Below are positions 44,532 to 52,775 of a stretch of 64,000 nt of DNA, one piece after another. A model generated the notes under the pieces. The model was not told where the DNA came from and did not search any database. It was given only the letters and a program-made list of their open reading frames with translations. The position numbers were made by a program, and so were the translations under genes. Location of the stretch: contig JACMLY010000137.1 of assembly GCA_014379345.1 (NCBI GenBank), positions 62,001-126,000 on the forward strand. The letters are read 5' to 3'. How positions within the stretch are numbered: the first letter of the stretch is position 1; each line of letters starts with the position of its first letter. This DNA is from Chitinophagaceae bacterium (GTDB lineage Bacteria; Bacteroidota; Bacteroidia; Chitinophagales; Chitinophagaceae).

Positions 44532-45284
44532 TCAGTGGGAGCTATGTTGAGATTGAAAATCTAAAGAAACCGGTTCAGGCTCATGTATCGCAACTATCAA
44601 CCAGCGGAAAGCCCATTTCCAATAGATCGAGAACTGCCGGATTTCAGCTGCATGAAGTAAAGCCATCCATTCCTGTTTGGCAAATCCTCTTGCTACAGAT
44701 AATGGAGCATCATTTTTTACCAGGTAACTTTTTGAAAAGATCCGCGATAACCATTTAATCGAATGATAAGCTACAATATGCCTGTGCAGATCATTTATAA
44801 AAAAACCTGCAGTGGCATTTGTTCTCATCCATTGTAACATATCAACAAGTTCTTCATTGCTGAAATGATGACAAAATAAAGATGAAAAAATAATTCCCGG
44901 TTTTTTCTCAAAATTCACCTTTTTGTAATCAGAGTGAATAAATCTGGCTTTAAGGTCTCTGCACATATCATTGGCTACCTCTATGCAGTCGCCATTTATA
45001 TCTATGCCAATGAAAGATGCATGGATATTATTTTTTTTGCACCAGCCTGCAATTGCTTTCAAATTATCTCCCCCTCCGCATCCTATCTCGCAAATTAGAA
45101 TCTCCGGCAAACCTGCCGGCTTGCCGTGGCGAATTATTTTCTTCAGTCCGCTAACGGTTATCTGATGCCCGCCTAAATAGGTATTGATGAAATTCAATTC
45201 CTGCATATTCCTCCTGATATCAGCAAAAGGAATATCATTGCGATCAAGCAATTCTTTGTGGTATGAACGCCGCGAGAGATCCAT
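44532..45284 (-). CDS. SAM-dependent methyltransferase
   Basis: A 250-residue class I methyltransferase. LICEIGCGGGDNLKAIAGWCK is SAM motif I, ASFIGIDINGDCIEVAND the second strand, IIFSSLFCHHFSNEELVDMLQWM a motif typical of aromatic-compound methyltransferases, and ATAGFFINDLHRHIVAY follows. It lies 1 base after the type III polyketide synthase stop and directly before the FAD oxidoreductase, like the PKS-methyltransferase-hydroxylase set known to make methylated phenolic lipids in Streptomyces (srsABC type). Methylation of a resorcinol or quinol oxygen or ring carbon is inferred. Confidence 0.88.
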   Translation of the reverse strand: MDLSRRSYHKELLDRNDIPFADIRRNMQELNFINTYLGGHQITVSGLKKIIRHGKPAGLPEILICEIGCGGGDNLKAIAGWCKKNNIHASFIGIDINGDCIEVANDMCRDLKARFIHSDYKKVNFEKKPGIIFSSLFCHHFSNEELVDMLQWMRTNATAGFFINDLHRHIVAYHSIKWLSRIFSKSYLVKNDAPLSVARGFAKQEWMALLHAAEIRQFSIYWKWAFRWLIVAIHEPEPVSLDFQSQHSSH

Positions 45285-45285
45285 T

Positions 45286-46380
45286 TTACATGGAAGCTAC
45301 AAAAGTTTCCATTGTAAGCCCCGGGCCAAAGGCTGCCCCGTATACAGTTGCATTTTCTGTGTGTTGATGCACGAATTCGTCCATCATTTCCTTTAGTACA
45401 AATAGAATGGTGGGAGAGGACATATTTCCGTAACGACGTAACACATCGTATGAATTTCTTAATTCACCATTTTTGAACTGAAGGCTTTTATGGATTGCTT
45501 CCAGTATTTTTTTTCCACCCGGGTGAACGCACCAATGTGTTATTTTATCAGGTGAAATAGCGGTATTTTGTAATGAGCGTTTAACAAGTGGCTCAAAATC
45601 TTCTTCGATCAGTTCCGGCACATATCCGCTAAGGGTCATTAAGAATCCTGTAGAAGATAGTTCCCAGGCCATATCTTTTTTGCCCTTGGGGATCACCTCC
45701 GAATAGAAATTGTTCAAATGCAATCCCCGGAGTTTGTGTTCGTCTGGTGTTACGAGCACCGCGGCGCTACCATCTCCGAATAGCAAGCTCGAAGCAATGT
45801 TATCGATGGTTGCCTCACGTTGAAAATGAAGCGTACATAACTCAGTGCAAACGATCAATACTTTTGCCGATGTGTTTGTATTGCAAATGGCGTCTGCCAT
45901 CTTTAGCGCATGGATAGCAGCATAGCAACCCATAAAATTAACAGATGTGCGATAAATGGTTTTTGGAAGATCCAGTAATTCCATCACCTGTAAATCTAAT
46001 CCCGGAGCGCTCATGCCTGTACAACTTACGGTAATGAGATGTGTAATTTCTTTGTCGCGTATTTTCCCTTCCAGACAATTCCTGATGGCATCTACAGATA
46101 ACGGGCCCGCATAGCGCTGATAATATACCATTCGCTGTTCAAGCGAAGGGAATGGATCAAGGTTTTCGGCCTGCGGATAAAATCTCCATTCAGGTAATGG
46201 GCGACTGTAGTCTGATATCACTGAATAACGGGCATCAATACTACTTTGGTTATATAAGAACCTTAATTTACGCTTATCACCTTCATTGAAAGCATAAATA
46301 CGTTGCATGAAGTGCAAAATGGAAGACTGTTCATGTCTGAATCCCGGAACTGCAGTGCCTATTGATACGATCTTACTCAA
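45286..46380 (-). CDS. Type III polyketide synthase (chalcone/stilbene synthase family)
   Basis: A 364-residue homodimeric ketosynthase that extends an acyl-CoA starter with malonyl-CoA. The catalytic triad is complete: C120 in VSCTGMSAPGLDL, H286 in WCVHPGGKK and N319 in YGNMSSPTILF. FGDGSAAVLV and the GAAFGPGLT end complete the family set. It groups by sequence style with bacterial alkylresorcinol/alkylpyrone synthases rather than plant enzymes. The start is TTG at 46380 (SKIVSIGTAVPG follows), overlapping the UbiA stop as TTGA. Flanking genes for prenyl transfer, methylation and oxidation imply an aromatic lipid product. The starter and chain length are not visible. Confidence 0.95.
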   Translation of the reverse strand: MSKIVSIGTAVPGFRHEQSSILHFMQRIYAFNEGDKRKLRFLYNQSSIDARYSVISDYSRPLPEWRFYPQAENLDPFPSLEQRMVYYQRYAGPLSVDAIRNCLEGKIRDKEITHLITVSCTGMSAPGLDLQVMELLDLPKTIYRTSVNFMGCYAAIHALKMADAICNTNTSAKVLIVCTELCTLHFQREATIDNIASSLLFGDGSAAVLVTPDEHKLRGLHLNNFYSEVIPKGKKDMAWELSSTGFLMTLSGYVPELIEEDFEPLVKRSLQNTAISPDKITHWCVHPGGKKILEAIHKSLQFKNGELRNSYDVLRRYGNMSSPTILFVLKEMMDEFVHQHTENATVYGAAFGPGLTMETFVASM

Positions 46381-47237
46381 ATTAACCTCCCTGTTAGTAT
46401 AATGAGAAATGCAATATTTGTACAGCTGGAAGCTATGATATTCATTCGCATGGTATGTTTATAATCAGCGGCGCCGGTATTCTTCCATACCTGTATTGCC
46501 CAGTTGAAAAAATATACGAGAATTGGCAACATGGCAGTTGCTATAACAAAGAATTTATTTTCTTCAGATCTGCTACTGAAATAATAAAATAATGTACACA
46601 TTGCCATCAAATAGATAATAGCCGTAAAAATAAAGGTGCCCCTGTATCCCAACATATAACTCAGTGTTATAACCTTATCGCGTTTATCAGCCTCATGTTG
46701 ATAGATCTGGGTAAGCGGATAAAATCCTCCGATCAGCAAACTGCTGACTATCAAACCCAATAGTGGTACTGACAATGTTTTTTCCGTACTGGATCCATGA
46801 TACACCAGAAAGAACGTTAAGCCTCCCTGAAAAATGATCACCGTCAAATAACCGATAACAGGATATTTTTTTAGCCTGATCCTCCTGTAACTGTAGGCCC
46901 TGGAGGCAAGTATATAGGCCACCACACCTGCAACAAGCCAAACACTTATCACAAAACTTAGGGCCACCGCCAATATATCCATTACAACACTTGTCCAAAA
47001 TAATTGTTTAGTGGGCTGCAAAGGATTTTTTATTCCTCCAATGCTCCCCTCATCCCTGTCCATATACGAATTGTATCCGTTGCTCGATGGATAGACAACA
47101 AAATGTAACAGAAAAAATATGAAAATGGCGTGCCAGCTGTTTATATGCGGAACCTGGCTCAGGGCAAAAAGATAGACTGGAAGTAAAAACAAAGAAAAAT
47201 GAAACCGGAGTAGCTGTATAGTAGATTTTTTCAACAC
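46377..47237 (-). CDS. UbiA family prenyltransferase
   Basis: A 286-residue membrane enzyme with about eight membrane segments. The first aspartate-rich motif is NSYMDRDEGSIGGIKNP (N56, D60, D62 region) and the second QIYQHEADKRDKVITLS. Both bind magnesium-diphosphate of the isoprenyl donor. The start is GTG at 47237, with TTG in the next codon. It is the first gene of the set UbiA-PKS-methyltransferase-FAD oxidoreductase and overlaps the PKS start by 4 bases. It may prenylate the polyketide-derived ring. A housekeeping menaquinone or heme role (MenA, CtaB) is unlikely given the company and diverged motif spacing. Confidence 0.88.
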   Translation of the reverse strand: MLKKSTIQLLRFHFSLFLLPVYLFALSQVPHINSWHAIFIFFLLHFVVYPSSNGYNSYMDRDEGSIGGIKNPLQPTKQLFWTSVVMDILAVALSFVISVWLVAGVVAYILASRAYSYRRIRLKKYPVIGYLTVIIFQGGLTFFLVYHGSSTEKTLSVPLLGLIVSSLLIGGFYPLTQIYQHEADKRDKVITLSYMLGYRGTFIFTAIIYLMAMCTLFYYFSSRSEENKFFVIATAMLPILVYFFNWAIQVWKNTGAADYKHTMRMNIIASSCTNIAFLIILTGRLI

Positions 47238-47346
47238 TTTCTTAAACGAAAAATTTATGCAGGCAACTGCAGTTTTTATCAGAATCTAAAACGTAGTCAG
47301 ATCTGCATTTTTTCAACTTCATGCACCAACCATTCAGTCTGGATCT

Positions 47347-47617
47347 TTACACAATGCGATAAATCACTGCATTGCATGCAGTGCTACGCGATTTCTTTCT
47401 GTATCCAGCACCAATGCCCAAAATCCCAGTTGTTGTGGGGGTGAAATTTCTTTTTAGCTTGTAAAATTCTGCCCTCGAATAATAAGAATTCCTTTCTCGC
47501 TTGTCCCATTTGGTTTTCGGGCATCTGATAGTTAAAAATCGTTTCGTAAAATTTCCTTGCGCGGTCAAAATCCGCTACGGGAATTTCAAACCAGTTGATC
47601 GCATTACCAATTTCCAT
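47347..47617 (-). pseudogene. Frameshifted and truncated VOC (glyoxalase-like) protein gene
   Basis: The first frame (47617 to 47384) gives EIGNAINWFEIPVADFDRARKF, a typical VOC start, with YQMPENQMGQ, but then turns to non-family sequence. Shifting one base near 47450, in AAAAAGAAATTT, recovers FTPTTTGILGIGAGY, matching the family's PSTTGxLxYxxxG strand. The C-terminal half of the roughly 125-residue fold is missing. A 19-base hairpin (CACTGCA-TTGCA-TGCAGTG, 47365-47383) lies at the break. A sequencing error would explain the shift but not the truncation. Confidence 0.65.
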
Positions 47618-47693
47618 AACCAGGGTGTAATTAAATAATTATTACTGGTTAAGGTAATGAAAATTGTTAAACGACCGCCTTGGGTAAGAGAGG

Positions 47694-47858
47694 TCAGCGA
47701 CGGAATCTGCTCACTAACCAGATAATTACCGCAATAATGGCAACAACAATGATTATTCCGGTCCACAGCCCCACCTTAAAAATTCCTTCAATCGCTTCGC
47801 AAGCACTCAGGGATATCATAAGAAATGCGAGAACAGACAACAATAGATTATTCTTCAT
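47694..47858 (-). CDS. Small lipoprotein-like membrane protein
   Basis: A 54-residue protein. The N terminus MKNNLLLSVLAFLMISLSAC ends in a lipobox-like LSAC, and one membrane helix (GLWTGIIIVVAIIAVIIWLVS) precedes a basic RFRR tail. The plan of a signal-type segment, CEAIEGIFKVG and a single helix is familiar from small Bacteroidota envelope proteins, though no role is known. It was found by reading the minus strand from the ATG at 47858. It lies next to a decayed VOC gene. Confidence 0.65.
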   Translation of the reverse strand: MKNNLLLSVLAFLMISLSACEAIEGIFKVGLWTGIIIVVAIIAVIIWLVSRFRR

Positions 47859-47996
47859 TGTAATGAGGTTTACAGGAACTATGCAAAAACCTTACCCTCA
47901 TAGATCAAGCGAGGCGTTCGATCGTCGCGGGACGATAGTTCACTTAAGACGGGGTTCGGCCATAGGTAAGCGCGCATCAGTGATGGGTAGTCGGTC

Positions 47997-48035
47997 GACG
48001 GTTCGACAGTGGACGGTTCGACATTTCGCTCAGGG
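47997..48035. repeat. Repeats of the GACGGTTCGACA / TGAGCGAAATGTCGAAC family
   Basis: GACGGTTCGACA occurs at 47997-48008 and 48012-48023. The second runs into ACATTTCGCTCAGGG, whose complement CCCTGAGCGAAATGTCGAAC is a variant of the words at 41896-41940 and 49742-49799. The TGA of this unit is the stop codon of the adjoining minus-strand lipoprotein gene. Confidence 0.7.
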
Positions 48036-48905
48036 ATAATATTCAAAAAAGGCAACTTGTTTGTAGGAAGTGCCCTGATAAGTGGCCACTGCAATAGAAG
48101 GATATTGATCCTGGTCGTATGAATATTGAATACTGGTTTGAATCACTCCATTCAAGCTGTACCCCGAGCAATTATTCTCGCTAAAGCCGATGTATCGTGT
48201 AAGACCCGGCCCCAGGAACCCGTATCCTACAGAAGAATTTGTAAATAAGAAAGATTCACTGATGTTGATCTTGTTAAAAGGATTAATACTATTGTCATAA
48301 CTATATTCAGCTACCTGGTAGTCATGGTTACCGGCCTGTTTGAAGATCTTACTGCGGATAAGGTTAATATTGTTATTACCGATGATCAACGTATCAAAAT
48401 TGCTATTATCCATACTTAGGTTTACATATTGTGGCGTAGTAATGATCTTATTCCCCGATCGGTTGATATGAATGACCCTTTCCGAAAACTGATTCTGTGA
48501 GATCGCTATTCTTACCGAATCTTTCAATTTCTTACCCTGGTTATCGAACTGGAAATAAAAAGGCCTGGGCACGTTTGGAAATGAATTTGGCGTCCGGCGC
48601 TCCATGTAAGCTGGATTCTTATTGATACCCGTGTAGTAAAAAGTATAGGATATATTAACTGAAAAAGAGGGAGCCGTAGCATTCGAATCGATAATGCCGG
48701 TTTCAATTTTGATGCACCGCTTGGACTGGTCATAATAAAAAGCCTGCACGTTATACAGCCCTGATATAAAAGGATCCGGATATACAACCTTTGAGAGCAG
48801 TTTGCCATCGGCCTTACCACAATTCTGGCAGGAATACTCCTGCGTTTTCTTGCAGGCAATAAACATGAACAAAATGCTTGAAAGCAACAAAAATCTTTGA
48901 CGCAT
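48030..48905 (-). CDS. Hypothetical lipoprotein
   Basis: A 291-residue protein with a lipoprotein signal (LLLSSILFMFIACKKTQEYSC; lipid cysteine near 18) and a CxxC-like pair just behind it (SCQNCGKADG). The mature part has repeated aromatic strands (YNVQAFYYDQSKRCIKIETG, YSYDNSINPFNKINISESF, SYDQDQYPSIAVATY) in the style of RHS/YD-like or DUF4595-type lipoproteins. I cannot assign a family with confidence. The C-terminal tyrosine-proline and stop codon derive from a repeat unit. It stands alone, in front of the pdhC terminator. Confidence 0.7.
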   Translation of the reverse strand: MRQRFLLLSSILFMFIACKKTQEYSCQNCGKADGKLLSKVVYPDPFISGLYNVQAFYYDQSKRCIKIETGIIDSNATAPSFSVNISYTFYYTGINKNPAYMERRTPNSFPNVPRPFYFQFDNQGKKLKDSVRIAISQNQFSERVIHINRSGNKIITTPQYVNLSMDNSNFDTLIIGNNNINLIRSKIFKQAGNHDYQVAEYSYDNSINPFNKINISESFLFTNSSVGYGFLGPGLTRYIGFSENNCSGYSLNGVIQTSIQYSYDQDQYPSIAVATYQGTSYKQVAFFEYYP

Positions 48906-48988
48906 GTCTTAGGGTTGAAGATTATATAAGCAGAATGCCGGGTCCCGAATCTGGAAAAATAAACGATAAATGATTACAATTATTGCCC

Positions 48989-49020
48989 AAAAAAAATCCT
49001 GCTCATATGAACAGGATTTA
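48989..49020 (-). terminator. Intrinsic terminator after pdhC
   Basis: On the minus strand AAATCCTG-TTCATATGAG-CAGGATTT is followed by more T, giving an 8-bp stem whose loop itself contains the palindrome TCATATGA. It lies 22 bases after the pdhC stop. Confidence 0.8.
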
Positions 49021-49041
49021 AAATCTTAAGCATTGTGCATG

Positions 49042-50715
49042 CTATACCAGCATTCTCAATGGCTCTTCCAATAAACCTTTCAGGGTTTGAAGGAATGCTG
49101 AACCAGTTGCCCCATCCACTACCCGGTGATCGCAACTGAGCGTCACTTTCATTACATTTCCAACAACCACTGCTCCATTTTTAACCACCGGTATTTGCTG
49201 AATGGCTCCCACCGCAAGTATGCAGGCATCGGGCGGATTAATGATTGCCGTAAATTCGTCAATGCCAAACATCCCCAGATTAGAAATAGTGAATGTATTC
49301 CCTTCCCAGTCTGCAGGTTGCAGCTTTTTATCTTTTGCTTTTTGTGCGTATTCTTTTACTTCGGTGGCAATTTGTGATAATGATTTGCCATCTGCAAAAC
49401 GTACAACGGGTACCAGTAGGCCTTCTTCAACGGCAACAGCAACACCAATATTTATATGGTGATTATAACGGATCTTATCACCGAGCCAACTGCTGTTTAC
49501 CTTAGGGTGCTGCTTTAAAGCGACGGCGCATGCTTTCAGCACCATATCATTGAAAGATATTTTTACTTTACTTACTTCATTGAGTTTAACCCTGCTCTCA
49601 ACGGCTTTGTCCATATCAATGCTCATGGTAAGATAAAAGTGTGGAGCACTGAATTTACTTTCTGCCAGGCGCTTGGCAATGATCTTACGCATTTGTGAAA
49701 CAGGAACCTCATCGAAGCTCACCTGCCCAGCGGAATCGGCGCTTCGACTGCGCTCAGTGCCTGCGGCAGCTTCGCCGCCGGTTCGACTGCGCTCACCGCT
49801 AATGGAAGCGGGTACAAAATTGTCAATATCTTTTTTTACTATTCTTCCACCATCGCCACTGCCTGGCACTTTTGCAATATCAATTCCTTTTTCTTCTGCT
49901 AATTTTTTTGCCAGTGGAGAGGCTTTGACGCGTCCATTATCGCTTGATGGTTGAGGCTGTTCGACAGCCGGGGTTGAACCTGCGGGTTGCTGTGCTGTAT
50001 TTTCTTTGACCCCTTCGGCAGTGAGTGGCGTTGAAACAGATGCACTGATAATTTTTTGAACATCTACTTTTTTTGCGTCCCCAATAATTGCGAGCAACTC
50101 ATTGACCGCTATTTTTTCGCCATTCTGCGCACCTATGTGAAGCAATGTTCCTTCTTTATAACTTTCTAATTCCATCGTAGCTTTGTCAGTCTCAATATCT
50201 GCAAGTACATCGCCTTTCTTTACTGCATCTCCTACTTTTTTATGCCAGGAAGAAATAACTCCTTCCGTCATCGTATCGCTCAGTCTTGGCATCAGGATCA
50301 CTTCTTCCATTTTTGAAACATCAACTGCTTTTTCAGACGATTGAGGAGTGGCAGTCTCCTTTTTTTCTGTTTTTTCCGCTTTCGCTGCCGTATTCTCTTT
50401 CGGTTGTACCCCTGCCATTTCAATGTTGACAGGCGCATTTTCCCCTGAACCTTTAACCAATCCGGAGATATCTTCTCCTTCGGTGCCAATAATTGCAAGC
50501 AGATCATTTACCTGAAGCTTGCCACCTTGGTCGGTACCTATATGTAACAGTGTTCCATCTTTATAACTTTCCAGTTCCATGGTAGCTTTATCGGTCTCTA
50601 CTTCGGCAAGCAGATCTCCTTTTTTTACCGGATCTCCTACTTTTTTGTGCCAGGCAGCAATTACACCCTCGGTCATGGTATCGCTCAGTCGCGGCATTAA
50701 AATCACTTCAGCCAT
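49042..50715 (-). CDS. pdhC: Pyruvate dehydrogenase complex E2, dihydrolipoyl acetyltransferase
   Basis: A 557-residue E2 that passes the acetyl group to CoA. Two lipoyl domains lie at about 1-75 and 135-210, each with ETDKATMELESYK (lipoyl-lysine K in DKA). The peripheral-subunit-binding domain is about 262-300 (KASPLAKKLAEEKGIDIAKVPGSG), and the catalytic domain from about 335 ends in DHRVVDGATGSAFLQ, with the HxxxD active site. Between them, residues ~306-325 are encoded by two copies of a repeat word that elsewhere is intergenic, giving a linker rich in R, S, G and E. The gene stands alone; E1 genes are not in the window. Confidence 0.95.
   Translation of the reverse strand: MAEVILMPRLSDTMTEGVIAAWHKKVGDPVKKGDLLAEVETDKATMELESYKDGTLLHIGTDQGGKLQVNDLLAIIGTEGEDISGLVKGSGENAPVNIEMAGVQPKENTAAKAEKTEKKETATPQSSEKAVDVSKMEEVILMPRLSDTMTEGVISSWHKKVGDAVKKGDVLADIETDKATMELESYKEGTLLHIGAQNGEKIAVNELLAIIGDAKKVDVQKIISASVSTPLTAEGVKENTAQQPAGSTPAVEQPQPSSDNGRVKASPLAKKLAEEKGIDIAKVPGSGDGGRIVKKDIDNFVPASISGERSRTGGEAAAGTERSRSADSAGQVSFDEVPVSQMRKIIAKRLAESKFSAPHFYLTMSIDMDKAVESRVKLNEVSKVKISFNDMVLKACAVALKQHPKVNSSWLGDKIRYNHHINIGVAVAVEEGLLVPVVRFADGKSLSQIATEVKEYAQKAKDKKLQPADWEGNTFTISNLGMFGIDEFTAIINPPDACILAVGAIQQIPVVKNGAVVVGNVMKVTLSCDHRVVDGATGSAFLQTLKGLLEEPLRMLV
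49742..49799. repeat. Intergenic-type repeat inserted in frame inside pdhC
   Basis: CTTCGACTGCGCTCAGTGC (49742-49760) and GTTCGACTGCGCTCACCGC (49781-49799) are two direct copies of the same word; complements read GCACTGAGCGCAGTCGAAG and the like. The 20 bases between them are G+C rich. The 58 bases encode part of the pdhC linker without breaking the frame. Confidence 0.8.
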
Positions 50716-50867
50716 TTCTATTGCAGATTTAAGAATTAAGACGCCGAAATTAAGTCAAAATGAGGAAATCCAAAGGCTAAGAGATAAATGAGGAAAAAGA
50801 GTTATTAGAATTCCTCGATAATGATCCATTTCGGGGCCATGTGGTGCTCCTGCGGTGCACAACCCAA

Positions 50868-52709
50868 TTAATAATCCAATTCCATTCGCAGCCGGTCTTT
50901 TAAATCTTTTACCAAAGGATATTGTTCGATTATCTTTTGATACTGATCTCTTTTGCTTAAATGCTTTTCATCGGGTGTATACGTGTCGGGATTTTCCTTG
51001 ATCTTTATAGACAGCGTCAACGTCTTGTTGCGGAAAAGTTGCTGCAGGTATTCACATAGTTTTCGTTTTTCCTGTTCAATAAAGCGTTGCTCGAGATTAT
51101 TATTCGTAACTACATCGAAACGACCATCACTCACAATCTCGAGGCCTGCCATTTGAAAGCTCTGTGCGGCAGGGTTTTTTTTCTCTTTTAATTGATCCGT
51201 GAACGTTTTCCAGGCTTCCTGTAATTTCTCAGAACTCAACGGAATGATGACCTCCGCATCTCCCAATGATTTCTTTGCAAATTTGTCACGGATATTCTGA
51301 AGTCTTCCAAGCTTCGGTAAAATGGAATCGCCCTTCGTTGACTTGGACAAGGAGTCGTCAGCATACACACTCTCCCCGACCATCGCCAGTTCATTTTCTG
51401 CAGGTGTTTCGATGATCAGTTTTGCTTTTTCAGGCACAGGCGGTTGAGAAACGGCAGTTTCTGTTTTCTCGTTTTTTGATTTTATAGGAATTTTTGCCCC
51501 CGGAAAAGAAGGCGCTGCCAGATGGACGACCGGGATGTTGCGGTAAGCGACCGGCCTGGCAGTATCAGTTATTTTTTTTTTACCAGTGTTTTCATTACCT
51601 GAGGATAATTCAAGGGCCTGCTGCAGATAGGTTAGTTTAATAAGGGCGAGCTCTACATGCAATCGTTTGTTTCGGGCAGCCTTGTAATTGATCTCCGCTT
51701 CGTTCAAAACATTCAGTGCGCTGATCAGGTACGAGATCGAAATTTTCTTTCCGGTGATTATGTATTTTTCTTTGAAACTTTCCACTACTTCCAGCAGGTT
51801 TGCAACTCTCTCATCTTTACACACCAGTAAATTACGGATGAATTCGGCAAAACCGTTTAATACAAGATCACCTTCAAAACCTTTGCGATTGATATCGTCA
51901 TATAATAACATGGCACCAGCGAGATCCTGCCTCTGCATGCAATCGATCATTTTGAAATAGTAATCGTCGTCGAGTATATTAAGGTGTTCGAGCGTGTTTT
52001 TATAAGTGAGTTCGCCATTGGTAAAACTTACAATTTTATCCATGATGCTCAGTGCATCGCGCATGCAACCTTCGCTTTTTTGAGCGATGATCTGCAGGGC
52101 AGCTTTTTCTGCCAGAACGGATTCCTTTTCACAGATCTCCTGTAAATGCTCTACGGTATCGTTGGTGGTGATCCTTTTGAAATCGAATATCTGGCAACGG
52201 CTTAAAATAGTTGGGAGGATCTTATGTTTTTCCGTTGTGGCTAAAATAAAAATTGCATACGGCGGTGGTTCTTCCAGCGTTTTTAAAAATGCATTGAAAG
52301 CCGAGGAACTGAGCATGTGTACCTCGTCAATAATATACACTTTGTACTTACCGGCCTGCGGTGCAAAACGCACCTGCTCAACAAGCGTTCTTATATCGTC
52401 CACCGAATTGTTGCTGGCAGCATCGAGTTCATGGATATTCATCGAAGTCCCTTCATTAAAGGAGACACACGAGTTACACGTGTTGCAGGCTTCCCCATCA
52501 GTCGTTTGATTCAGACAATTGATCGTCTTTGCGAGGATCCTTGCACAGGTTGTTTTTCCAACGCCACGAGGCCCGCAAAACAAAAAAGCATGCGCTAACT
52601 GCTGGTTCTTAATTGCATTTTTCAGCGTTGTTGTAATATGACTTTGCCCCACTACGGTATCGAAAGTCTGGGGCCGGTACTTGCGCGCAGAAACGATAAA
52701 CTTCTCCAT
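50868..52709 (-). CDS. dnaX: DNA polymerase III subunits gamma and tau
   Basis: About 613 residues from the ATG at 52709 (FIVSARKYRPQTFDTVVGQ is the family start). Walker A GPRGVGKTT at 46-54, a zinc module with C65, C75, C78 and C81, Walker B region VYIIDEVHML at 125-134, and sensor I ATTEKHKI are present. Domain III, the clamp-loader collar, ends near residue 370. A run of ten A follows at codons 377-380; in either shifted frame a stop codon lies within a few codons, so slippage would give a short gamma of 379-381 residues while the full product is tau. The tau tail (about 230 residues) ends in DLKDRLRMELDY. Confidence 0.96.
   Translation of the reverse strand: MEKFIVSARKYRPQTFDTVVGQSHITTTLKNAIKNQQLAHAFLFCGPRGVGKTTCARILAKTINCLNQTTDGEACNTCNSCVSFNEGTSMNIHELDAASNNSVDDIRTLVEQVRFAPQAGKYKVYIIDEVHMLSSSAFNAFLKTLEEPPPYAIFILATTEKHKILPTILSRCQIFDFKRITTNDTVEHLQEICEKESVLAEKAALQIIAQKSEGCMRDALSIMDKIVSFTNGELTYKNTLEHLNILDDDYYFKMIDCMQRQDLAGAMLLYDDINRKGFEGDLVLNGFAEFIRNLLVCKDERVANLLEVVESFKEKYIITGKKISISYLISALNVLNEAEINYKAARNKRLHVELALIKLTYLQQALELSSGNENTGKKKITDTARPVAYRNIPVVHLAAPSFPGAKIPIKSKNEKTETAVSQPPVPEKAKLIIETPAENELAMVGESVYADDSLSKSTKGDSILPKLGRLQNIRDKFAKKSLGDAEVIIPLSSEKLQEAWKTFTDQLKEKKNPAAQSFQMAGLEIVSDGRFDVVTNNNLEQRFIEQEKRKLCEYLQQLFRNKTLTLSIKIKENPDTYTPDEKHLSKRDQYQKIIEQYPLVKDLKDRLRMELDY
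51572..51581 (-). promoter_or_regulatory. Candidate slippage site in dnaX (ten A)
   Basis: The coding strand reads GGT-A10-TAACTGAT. In frame this is Gly-Lys-Lys-Lys-Ile-Thr-Asp. With nine A the frame reads AAA AAA AAA TAA, and with eleven it reads AAA AAA AAA AAT AAC TGA, so both shifts end translation at once. The position, codon 377-380, is just past the expected end of domain III. Confidence 0.6.
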
Positions 52710-52775
52710 TGCAGCGAAAATAAGCAAGCTATTTTATATTCGGATTGACGGGATTATTTTGTGAAGAAAAAGCCG

